This document shows positions 13,656 to 20,230 of a DNA stretch of 22,542 bases, in pieces. The notes below the pieces were generated by a model. It saw nothing but the letters and a program-made list of their open reading frames with translations, ran no database searches and was not told where the DNA came from. Each line of letters starts with the position of its first letter. The first letter of the stretch is position 1. The position numbers and the translations under genes were made by a program. Source of the stretch: CAZKTO01 sp964555685 (GTDB taxonomy: Bacteria > Chloroflexota > Dehalococcoidia > SHYB01); NCBI GenBank assembly GCA_964555685.1, contig CAZKTO010000050.1:1-22542 (forward strand). The letters are read 5' to 3'.

Positions 13656-14981
13656 CTGCGCATCATCCACTTCTCGGACCTCCACATCGGCGTCGAGAGC
13701 TACGGCCGGCCCCTCGTCGAGGCCGACCTCGCGTCGCTGCCCGGCTGGTTCGCGCCGGGCGAGGACCGCAGGCGCTACCTGGGCCACTCGACGCGCCTCG
13801 TCGACTTCCTCTGCGCCTTCGACGAGCTCATCGCCTACGCCATCGCCCACAAGGCCGACCTGGTCCTCTTCGCCGGCGACGCCTACAAGAGCCGCGAGCC
13901 CACCCAGACGCACCAGCGGGAGTTCGCCAAGCGCCTGGCCCGCCTCGCCAGGGCCGGCGTCCCCGTCTTCCTCGTGGCCGGCAACCACGACCTGCCCCAC
14001 GCCGCCTACAAGGCCACCGCCATCGAGATCTTCGAGACGCTCACGGTGCCCGGCGTGACGGTGTCCGAGCGGGTCGAGGTCTGCCGGGTCGAGACGCGGG
14101 GCGGGCCACTCCAGGTGCTCACCCTTCCGTGGGTGCGGCGCGGCGCCTTCCTCGCCCGGGACGAGGTCCGCAACCTCCCCTACCAGGCGGTCCGGGAGCT
14201 CATGGAGCGCAAGCTGACGGAGGTGCTGGAGGCCGCGGCCGCCACGCTGGACCCGGCGCTGCCCTCGGTGCTGGCGGCCCACGTGACGCTGAACACCGCC
14301 CGGCTGGGGACCGAGCGCACCATGATGATCGGCGACGACCCCGTGCTCCTCCAGAGCAGCCTCGCGCGCCTGCCCGTCGACTACATCGCCCTGGGACACA
14401 TCCACCGGCGGCAGGAGCTGGGGACGGGCGCCGGAGAAGGGGGTACGCCCATCGTCTACCCCGGCAGCCTCCAGCGCATCGATTTCGGCGAGGAGGACCA
14501 CGAGGCCAAGGGGTTCTACGTCGTCGAGATCGACCCGAGGCGGCCCCACGGCTCGCGGGCGGCCAAGGTGACCTTCCAGCCCGTGGCGGCGCGGGCCTTC
14601 GTCACCGTGGAGGCGGCCATCGAGGCGGCGGACCCGGACCCGACGGCGACGGTGGTGCGGGCCATCGCGCGGCAGCCGGTGAAGGACGCCATCGTCCGCG
14701 TGCACGTGAAGCTACCGGCGGAGCAGGCCTCCGCCCTCCGCGAGCGCGAGGTGCGGCAGGCCCTCGAAGAGCATGGCGCACACCACGTCGCCTCCATCCA
14801 GCGCGAGGTCGAGCGGGCGCAGCGCGTGCGGCTGGGCGCGCTCAGCAGCGAGCGGAGGTCCCCGGACGATCTGCTGCGCTTCTACTTCGAGACCAAGAGC
14901 ATCCCCAAGGCGCGGGCCGACAAGCTCATGACGTATGCGAGGGGGCTGATGGAGGGGGAGGAGGGGGAGGAGGCGGGCTAG
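13656..14981 (+). CDS. sbcD: Exonuclease SbcD-type metallophosphoesterase
   Basis: 441 residues if it starts at CTG. SbcD is the nuclease half of the SbcCD (Mre11-Rad50-like) complex that trims hairpins and DNA ends. Motifs in order are FSDLHIG (Asp8, His10), LFAGDAYKS (Asp75), VAGNHDLP (Asn110, His111), AAHVTLN (His209) and ALGHIHRR (His248 and His250). Conserved sequence begins at RIIHFSDLH, yet the frame upstream closes at TGA (13650-13652) with no ATG, GTG or TTG between. CTG at 13656 is the only near-cognate start; the next GTG codons lie after the first conserved motif. A GGGGTGAGG ribosome-like site in the flanking repeat is only 1-2 nt away. The C-terminus ends in Glu/Gly repeats. No sbcC follows. 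Confidence 0.85.
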   Translation: MRIIHFSDLHIGVESYGRPLVEADLASLPGWFAPGEDRRRYLGHSTRLVDFLCAFDELIAYAIAHKADLVLFAGDAYKSREPTQTHQREFAKRLARLARAGVPVFLVAGNHDLPHAAYKATAIEIFETLTVPGVTVSERVEVCRVETRGGPLQVLTLPWVRRGAFLARDEVRNLPYQAVRELMERKLTEVLEAAAATLDPALPSVLAAHVTLNTARLGTERTMMIGDDPVLLQSSLARLPVDYIALGHIHRRQELGTGAGEGGTPIVYPGSLQRIDFGEEDHEAKGFYVVEIDPRRPHGSRAAKVTFQPVAARAFVTVEAAIEAADPDPTATVVRAIARQPVKDAIVRVHVKLPAEQASALREREVRQALEEHGAHHVASIQREVERAQRVRLGALSSERRSPDDLLRFYFETKSIPKARADKLMTYARGLMEGEEGEEAG

Positions 14982-15091
14982 GGCACCGTCCCTGAGAGCC
15001 TATCCGAAAACCAAGTTCGTTCGAAACGTGAAGTCTCAGGGTAAGGCATGGGCGCCGCAGAGCTTTGCATGGGCAGGCCGCTCCAGTATCC

Positions 15092-15468
15092 GTCATTCTG
15101 AGCCCTTCCATGGAAGGGCGAATGAATCTGGGTGGCGGGGCTCCTCACTCAATGCTGGTAGCCAAGTCTGCCCAGTCGGGGTTGGCCGTCTCTATGAGGG
15201 CCACCTTCTTCGCCCTGAGCCAGCCCTTGATCTGCTTCTCCCGTTCGATGGCTGCCATGGGGTTGCCGGCCACCTCGTCATAGACGAGCCGAGTGACGTT
15301 GTACCTGTTGGTGAATCCGCCCGCCAGCTTTTGCCGGTGCTCTTCTGCCCGCTTGGTGAGGTCCCGGGTGACACCAACGTACAGCGTTCGACGATAGCTG
15401 CTCATGATGTATACATAGTACTGCGCCATCTACCCAGATTCTTCACTCGAAGACTCGTTCAGAATGAC
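15092..15468. mobile_element. Inverted REP-like repeats enclosing a GIY-YIG gene
   Basis: Left flank: gtcattctg (15092-15100), a cccttccatggaaggg palindrome (15103-15118), then gaatctgggt (15124-15133). Right flank, inverted: acccagattc (15432-15441), then cagaatgac (15460-15468). The two outer 9-mers and the two inner 10-mers are exact inverted matches. The nuclease gene occupies essentially all the space between: its ATG is 2 nt from the right inner repeat and its stop 11 nt from the left one. Confidence 0.7.
15145..15429 (-). CDS. GIY-YIG nuclease family protein
   Basis: 94 residues, a stand-alone GIY-YIG domain (UPF0213/YhbQ-like size). YYVYIMSSYRRTLYVGVTRD carries both halves of the motif (YVYI and YVG) and the catalytic Arg candidate near TKRAEEH; the metal-binding Glu is in IEREKQIKGWLR. 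Members cut DNA, and small single-domain versions are often of unknown role; others are parts of homing or repair enzymes. No DNA-binding domain is attached. There is no good ribosome site: the leader is made of the repeat (gaatctgggt then ag and ATG). Flanking genes are unrelated, so it looks like an independent cassette. Confidence 0.88.
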   Translation of the reverse strand: MAQYYVYIMSSYRRTLYVGVTRDLTKRAEEHRQKLAGGFTNRYNVTRLVYDEVAGNPMAAIEREKQIKGWLRAKKVALIETANPDWADLATSIE

Positions 15469-15570
15469 AGAAATACTCAGGCCTATCCTCCGGCAGTAGC
15501 CGTGCCCGAGTCGCGGGAGGAGGGCGGGGAGGGGAGGGGCGTGCCGCAGTCCGGCCAAAGTGACCCTACT

Positions 15571-16485
15571 TCACTCCATTAGCTTCCGGTCCGGGTACTT
15601 GGCCTGGACCATCCGGCGCATGCCATCCTTCCAGTGGACCTTGGTGCGGCCCAGCACCTGGTGCATGAACGTTGTGTCGGGCCAGAGGCCCGTGTAGGCC
15701 TCGGGCGAGTACTTGAACCTGGGCTTGATGCCCAAAATCGCCCCCATGTACTCGCAGTACTCCTCGGCGCTGACCGTCTCGCTGCCGGCCCAGTTCACCG
15801 TCAGGGGCGAGCAGGACGCCACCTCCATGGCCCGGATGCCCAGCATCACGTAGTCGTCCTCGTAGATCGGGTTGTAGTTGTTGGGCCTGTCCGGGTGGAG
15901 GACGATCTCCTTCCCCTGCACCATGCGGTCGAGGCGGTCCGCGGGCGCGCCGCCCTCGGGGCCATAGGTCGAGCAGATGCGGATGATGGTGACGGGCGCC
16001 TTGTACTGGTTCGAGATCCAGGCGCAGACAGCCTCGCCGGCGATCTTGGAAAAGGCGTACAGGTTGCTGTTGTGGATGCCCGGCGGGTCGCTCTCCTTGA
16101 TGGGCCGGTGCCCCTGGTACTGATAGACGGAGCCGGTGGAGCAGTAGACGAAGCCCTTGGCCTTGCGGCAATGGTAGAGCAGCCGGCCCGTGGCCTGGGC
16201 GTTGGTCTCCGCGAAGTAGGCCCAGCCCAGCTTGGCGTCCTTTTGGCTGAGGGCGGCGGCGGCATGGAAGACGTGGGTGAAGTCGTCCGGGAGTGCATCG
16301 AAGGAGTCGCGGGAGACATCGAGCTTCACAGGCTTGATGCCGGCCCTGGCCAGCTTCTCCCGGTCGCCCGGATTGGTAAAACGGGCGGCGCCCCAGACCT
16401 CGTTCTGCTTGGCGAGCTCGCGGGCGATGGGGAAGGCGACGCGGCCGGCGGCGCCGGTGATGAGCACCTTCTGACCGGTGAGCAT
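15571..16485 (-). CDS. NAD-dependent epimerase/dehydratase (extended SDR)
   Basis: 304 residues. VLITGAAGRVAFPIARELA is the N-terminal NAD(P)-binding glycine motif (with Ala for the last Gly); VYCSTGSVYQY holds the catalytic Ser/Thr and NLYAFSKIAGE the YxxxK pair. The family acts on nucleotide sugars and other hydroxylated substrates; the substrate is not readable here. ATG 16485 is chosen because AGAGGGGG lies about 7 nt upstream and the protein then opens MLTGQKVLITG. It follows the SDR gene at 16593-17396 on the same strand after 107 nt of GC hairpins, so the two may be co-transcribed. Confidence 0.88.
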   Translation of the reverse strand: MLTGQKVLITGAAGRVAFPIARELAKQNEVWGAARFTNPGDREKLARAGIKPVKLDVSRDSFDALPDDFTHVFHAAAALSQKDAKLGWAYFAETNAQATGRLLYHCRKAKGFVYCSTGSVYQYQGHRPIKESDPPGIHNSNLYAFSKIAGEAVCAWISNQYKAPVTIIRICSTYGPEGGAPADRLDRMVQGKEIVLHPDRPNNYNPIYEDDYVMLGIRAMEVASCSPLTVNWAGSETVSAEEYCEYMGAILGIKPRFKYSPEAYTGLWPDTTFMHQVLGRTKVHWKDGMRRMVQAKYPDRKLME

Positions 16486-16509
16486 GGATGCCCCCTCTGA
16501 AGAGCGTAG

Positions 16510-16584
16510 CCCGCCGACGGCGGGACGGAACGCGCCGCCGTCGGGCCTCGGCGGCCCCACCATCCTGGCCCCGCCGCAGGCGGG
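16510..16584. repeat. Pair of CCCGCC-nnn-GGCGGG hairpins between epimerase and SDR
   Basis: cccgccgacggcggg (16510-16524) and cccgccgcaggcggg (16570-16584) are perfect 6-bp stems with 3-nt loops. The reverse complement of the second occurs exactly at 19054-19068. The SDR stop codon (16593-16595) lies 8 nt beyond the second hairpin. Confidence 0.6.
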
Positions 16585-16592
16585 CGGGCCGC

Positions 16593-17396
16593 CTAGTGCA
16601 TCCGCATCCCGCCGTCGACGTCGATGGCCTGGGCCGTGATGTTCCGCGCGAGGTCGGAGGCCAGGAACGCCGCCATGTCGCCGATGTCCTCGGGCGTCTG
16701 GCCCCGGCCCAGCGGCACGCGCGTCTCGGACTCCCGGAAGATCTGCTCCGTGGGCACGGCGGCCCGGCTGGCATCCCGGCGCTTCCCCTGCTCGAAGATG
16801 CCCTTGACCATGTCCGTGAAGAGGATGCCGGGCAGGATGGCGTTCACGTTGATGCTAAAGGGGGCCAGCATCAGGGCCAGGGACTGCGTGTAGTTGATGT
16901 CGGCCGCCTTGCTGGCGCAGTAGTGGGGGATGGCGGTGCTGCCCTGGAGCCCGCCGATGGATGCGATGTTGATGATCTTGCCGTAGCGGCGCTCCTTCAT
17001 GTGCTCCATGACCGCCTCCGAGCAGTAGACGCGGGACATGAGGTTGACGCGCAGGACCTCGGCCCAGTCCTCGTCGGAGGGCCAGGGCCGCCCCTGCCAG
17101 CCGGGCGCGCCGACCACCCCGGCGTTGTTGACGAGGATATCGACCTTGCCGAAGGCCCGCAGCGCCGCGTCCACGAGCGCCTTGGCGCCGGCCCGCGTCC
17201 CCACGTCGCCCTCGACGGCGATGGCGCGGCGGCCCAGCTCGCGGACCTCCCGCGCCGCGGCCTCGGCGTTCTGCCCGATGATGTCACCGATGGCGACCTC
17301 GGCGCCGTCCCGCGCCAGGCAGAGGGCGATGCCAAGGCCGATGCCGCGCCCCCCACCCGTCACGATGGCCGACTTGCCTTGCAGGAGCTCGTCCAT
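16593..17396 (-). CDS. SDR-family oxidoreductase
   Basis: 267 residues, a complete classical SDR: VTGGGRGIGLGIA (cofactor binding), NNAGVVG, the catalytic Ser in INIASIGGLQG, HYCASKAADINY (YxxxK), LPGILFTDM, and the C-terminal ITAQAIDVDGGMRMH. An acidic residue after the second strand (GDIIG) favours NAD over NADP. The reaction is probably oxidation or reduction of a hydroxyl/keto group; the substrate is unknown. A near-ideal ribosome site, GGAGGTGA (17401-17408), sits 4 nt before the ATG. It is probably first in an operon with the downstream epimerase. Confidence 0.93.
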   Translation of the reverse strand: MDELLQGKSAIVTGGGRGIGLGIALCLARDGAEVAIGDIIGQNAEAAAREVRELGRRAIAVEGDVGTRAGAKALVDAALRAFGKVDILVNNAGVVGAPGWQGRPWPSDEDWAEVLRVNLMSRVYCSEAVMEHMKERRYGKIINIASIGGLQGSTAIPHYCASKAADINYTQSLALMLAPFSINVNAILPGILFTDMVKGIFEQGKRRDASRAAVPTEQIFRESETRVPLGRGQTPEDIGDMAAFLASDLARNITAQAIDVDGGMRMH

Positions 17397-17407
17397 TGGT
17401 TCACCTC

Positions 17408-17603
17408 CCCGACGAGTCGGGGCCGTGTGTGGGGCCGATGCCGGTCGTGGGCGTGAGACGATCCGGGACAGTCCCCACTCGCCCTATAGAGCCGAGCATT
17501 GATTGCTAACCCTCGTCTTCGCTTATGCCCACTCGGGCCCTAACCCCCTGGCCCCCTTCCCTAAAGAGGAAGGGGGTATCGTCCCTCTCCCTTCAGGAGA
17601 GGG
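17408..17603. repeat. Cluster of three hairpin repeats upstream of the SDR gene
   Basis: Perfect stems occur at ccccgac-ga-gtcgggg (17408-17423), cccccttcc-ctaaaga-ggaaggggg (17552-17576) and ccctctcc-cttca-ggagaggg (17583-17603). The last two are tandem, without T-runs, and resemble the repeat ahead of sbcD. They fill most of the gap between the SDR and TldE/PmbA genes; no small gene was seen there. Confidence 0.6.
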
Positions 17604-17657
17604 ATAGGAGGGAGAGGGCTAGACCGCCAGCGAGTTTAGGAAGTTGTGCAAGTCGCT

Positions 17658-18995
17658 CTAATATTCGGTCGCGCCGGTGAAGTGCCAGCCGGCGATCTTG
17701 AGCGCGGGGACGCGGTTCGCCGAGAAGAACTCCCGCACCAGCTGCGTCTCCCGGGCGATCATGCTCACCCGGTCCAGCGCGCCGACGTAGCTCTCGGTGA
17801 AGCGCAGGTTCTTGACAGGCGCGACGATCTCGCCGTTCTCGATGAGGAAGGTGCCGTCGCGGGTCATGCCCGTCATCTGCACCGTGAGCGGGTGGACGAC
17901 GCGCGTGTACCAGAACCGCGTGACCAGAAGCCCGCGCTGGATGGAGGCGATCATCTGCTGCTTGGTGGCGTCGCCGGGCCTGAGGAAGAGGTTCCTGGAC
18001 ATCGGGCCGAAGGTGAACTGGGGCGGGAGCGCATGCCCTGTCGTGACCTTCTCCTCCTTGGCGGCGGTGCGCCGGTCGTAGACGGGCGAGCGGGCAACGC
18101 CCTCGGCGATGAGCTCCACGCGCTGGGCCGGCATGCCCTCCATGTCGAAGGGGCGCACGAGGGTACGCGGGTCCATGGGATCGTCCCAGATGGAGACGTT
18201 GGGGCCCATGACGCGCTGGCCCAGCCGGCCCGACATGAAGCTGCGCCCCTCTTGAACGGCCAGCGCCCCGAAGCCCGTGAAGGCGAGATAGTCCAGCAGG
18301 TCGCTAACTGCATGCTCCTCCAGGACCACATCGTACTCGCCGGGCCCGATGGCGCGCGGGCGCCGCCCCCGGTCGGCCTTGGCAACGGCCTCCGCCGCCA
18401 CGGCCTCGGGATCGATCTCCTCGACGCTGGCCGAAAGACGTCCGGCGTGTCCCGAGCTATCGTCCGACATGACGACGGTCACGAGATCAGCGGTGGTCGA
18501 ATCATGGTGGGCGAAGAGGCCCTGGGAGTTGCCGATGGTGAGGCCGCCGATGTCCGTCCGAAAGGCGCCGGCGGCGGTGAGGCCCCGCTCGCGGGCGCGC
18601 TCGCACACGGTCCGTACGCCCGCCGCCCGCTGCATGGGCCCGTACTCGGCTGTCGAGAGATGGTAGCCGTTGACGCTGGGGACCCGGTGCCACCCGGCAA
18701 AGGGGAGGAAGTCATCGCGCTCCGGCAGGTTCCGCGCCATGGCCAGGGCCCGCTCCGCCGCCGATTCGAGGCCAGCGGCGCTCACGTCGTTGGTCGAGGC
18801 GAAGCCGTAGCGCCGGCCCATCCCGGCGCGGACCGAGACGGTCATGTCGCGCTGGGCGACGTTCTGATGGATGCCGTTGTTGGCAAAGCGGGTGACCGCC
18901 GAGTCGATGGCGAGGACGACCACCTCGGTCTGCTCGGCCTTGGAGAGGGCGAGGACCTGATCGATGACGCGCTTGGCTTCCGTGGGTCCTGGCAT
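17658..18995 (-). CDS. TldE/PmbA family protein (TldD/E protease subunit)
   Basis: 445 residues. Together with TldD, TldE forms a heterodimeric zinc protease that processes unfolded or modified peptides (for example microcins) and degrades CcdA. Family features are FANNGIHQNVAQRDMTVSVRA near the N-terminus, GLTIGNSQGLFAHHDSTTAD in the middle, and the C-terminal DGTFLIENGEIVAPVKNLRF typical of TldD/TldE. No HExxxH zinc motif is present, which fits the TldE/PmbA half rather than TldD. No tldD lies in the window; it is expected elsewhere in the genome. ATG 18995 is preferred; GTG 19028 would add 11 residues. Neither has a strong ribosome site. Confidence 0.88.
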   Translation of the reverse strand: MPGPTEAKRVIDQVLALSKAEQTEVVVLAIDSAVTRFANNGIHQNVAQRDMTVSVRAGMGRRYGFASTNDVSAAGLESAAERALAMARNLPERDDFLPFAGWHRVPSVNGYHLSTAEYGPMQRAAGVRTVCERARERGLTAAGAFRTDIGGLTIGNSQGLFAHHDSTTADLVTVVMSDDSSGHAGRLSASVEEIDPEAVAAEAVAKADRGRRPRAIGPGEYDVVLEEHAVSDLLDYLAFTGFGALAVQEGRSFMSGRLGQRVMGPNVSIWDDPMDPRTLVRPFDMEGMPAQRVELIAEGVARSPVYDRRTAAKEEKVTTGHALPPQFTFGPMSRNLFLRPGDATKQQMIASIQRGLLVTRFWYTRVVHPLTVQMTGMTRDGTFLIENGEIVAPVKNLRFTESYVGALDRVSMIARETQLVREFFSANRVPALKIAGWHFTGATEY

Positions 18996-19152
18996 GGTCG
19001 GTTGGAGAGCGTGCGCGGGCAGCGGCACGGTCCCGGACGGGACGCGTGGGCCGCCCGCCTGCGGCGGGCCGGGTTCACGCTAGCCGGAGGGTAACAACAG
19101 GTATAGGGCTTGTCAAGGAGCGCCAGCAGCTCCCCAGGGCCCTTCGATTATT

Positions 19153-19189
19153 CTGGGGAAACCTCTTTTGACAAAGAGGCTTTCCCCAG
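19153..19189 (+). repeat. Large hairpin, first of an inverted pair
   Basis: The arms tggggaaa and tttcccca, and ctcttt and aaagag, pair around a tgac loop in a stem of about 17 bp. It is similar to the reverse complement of the hairpin at 19254-19286; both share a central ttgaca. Confidence 0.7.
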
Positions 19190-19253
19190 GCCCCCTTCGG
19201 CAAGCTCAGGGCAGGCTCTTCCAGAAAACTTTAGAGGTGGAGTAGCGAGGGGG

Positions 19254-19286
19254 TGGGAACACCTTTCTGTCAAGAAAGGGTTCCCA
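19254..19286 (+). repeat. Large hairpin, second of an inverted pair
   Basis: tgggaac and gttccca form the outer stem, and cctttct and agaaagg the inner stem, around gtca. It lies in opposite orientation to the hairpin at 19153-19189, so the two could be the ends of one element of about 134 bp. Confidence 0.7.
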
Positions 19287-19338
19287 GGACAACCGAACGA
19301 CCCTGAGGGTGAGGCTGTCCGCCCGCGCTCCGGGTGGC

Positions 19339-19344
19339 TACAAT
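19339..19344 (+). promoter_or_regulatory. Candidate -10 element for the crotonase/acyl-CoA dehydrogenase operon
   Basis: TACAAT lies 35 nt before the GTG start. The -35 position (19316-19321, TGTCCG) is poor. The same TACAAT form precedes glyS and the SnoaL-like gene. Confidence 0.4.
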
Positions 19345-19373
19345 ACGCCCATTCCGACAGCGAGGAGGCAGCC

Positions 19374-20183
19374 GTGGCCCACGAGTTCATTCTGACCGAG
19401 ATGCGCGAGGGCGTGCTCCACATCACCCTGAACCGTCCGGAGAAGCTGAACGCCTTGAACCCCGGCCTCTTGCGCGAGGTCCTGGACGAGGTGCGCCGGG
19501 CCGAGGGCGACCCGCAGGTGGGAGCCATCGTCATCAAGGGCGCCGGACGCTCCTTCTGCGCCGGGTTCGATATCACGCCCACCGGCGGTCCCGCCCCCGG
19601 CGAGAAGAGCATCCGCACCGATATCAACGAGATGGGGCGCAGCTCGGGACGCATGTCCGAGATCTGGAATCTGACGAAGCCGGTCGTGGCCCAGGTCCAC
19701 GGCTACTGCCTGGCCGGCGGCACCGACCTGGCCCTCCACTGCGACATCATCATCGCGGCCGAGGATGCCCGCTTCGGCTTCCCCCCGGTGCGCGACATGG
19801 GCGCGCCGGCGACGCACATGTGGACCTATCTCGTCGGGCCCCAGTGGGCCAAGCGCATCCTCCTCACGGGCGACATGATCGATGGCAAGACGGCCGAGCG
19901 CATCGGGCTGGCGCTGAAGGCGGTCCCGGCGGCGCAGCTCGAGGAGGAGGCGCAGACGCTGGCGGCCCACATCGCGGGCGTCCCCTACGAGCTTTTGGCC
20001 GCCAACAAGTCCATCTGCAACAAGGCCATCGAGCTCATGGGCCGCTCGCTGCTCCAGGAGCTGGCGCGGGAGACGGACGCCATCGCCCACCGGTCGGAGG
20101 CGGCCATCGCATTCAGCCGCCTGGCGCGCGAGAAGGGGCTGAAGGCGGCCCTGGCCGAACGGAGCCGGAAGCACGGCCCGTGA
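19374..20183 (+). CDS. Enoyl-CoA hydratase/isomerase (crotonase) family protein
   Basis: 269 residues with a crotonase fold. LNRPEKLNALNP (19-30), GAGRSFCAGFDI (56-67, oxyanion hole) and VHGYCLAGGTDLALHCDIIIA (108-128) are clear. At the two positions where enoyl-CoA hydratases have catalytic glutamates (GGGCELA and FGxPE), this protein has GGTDLA (117-118 Thr-Asp) and FGFPPVRD (Pro), so a simple hydratase is unlikely; isomerase, dehalogenase or hydrolase activity, or only CoA binding, are alternatives. The GTG at 19374 is fixed by GAGGAGG 5 nt upstream. It is followed after 47 nt by the acyl-CoA dehydrogenase gene, probably one operon. Confidence 0.9.
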   Translation: MAHEFILTEMREGVLHITLNRPEKLNALNPGLLREVLDEVRRAEGDPQVGAIVIKGAGRSFCAGFDITPTGGPAPGEKSIRTDINEMGRSSGRMSEIWNLTKPVVAQVHGYCLAGGTDLALHCDIIIAAEDARFGFPPVRDMGAPATHMWTYLVGPQWAKRILLTGDMIDGKTAERIGLALKAVPAAQLEEEAQTLAAHIAGVPYELLAANKSICNKAIELMGRSLLQELARETDAIAHRSEAAIAFSRLAREKGLKAALAERSRKHGP

Positions 20184-20230
20184 CGAGCCAAGACGACCAC
20201 GAAGAGTCAAACGCTCGAAGAGGGAACTGA

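Larger units (their letters stand above)
18996..19373. other. Divergent intergenic region with hairpins
   Basis: No gene is seen. It holds a cccgcctgcggcggg hairpin (19054-19068), two large inverted hairpins (19153-19189 and 19254-19286) with a gcaagctcagggcaggctc REP-like piece between them, and a TACAAT box followed by a strong ribosome site for the crotonase gene. Confidence 0.6.

Noticed and set aside
14990..15025. gagcctatccgaaaac before the GIY-YIG cassette considered as an insertion-sequence terminal repeat
   Set aside because: No transposase and no matching inverted end were found; only a short, imperfect gcctatcc match occurs at about 15480.
19153..19286. TTGACA inside the hairpins considered as a -35 promoter box
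   Set aside because: No -10 element at 16-18 nt spacing; ttgaca here is the loop region of a symmetric hairpin.
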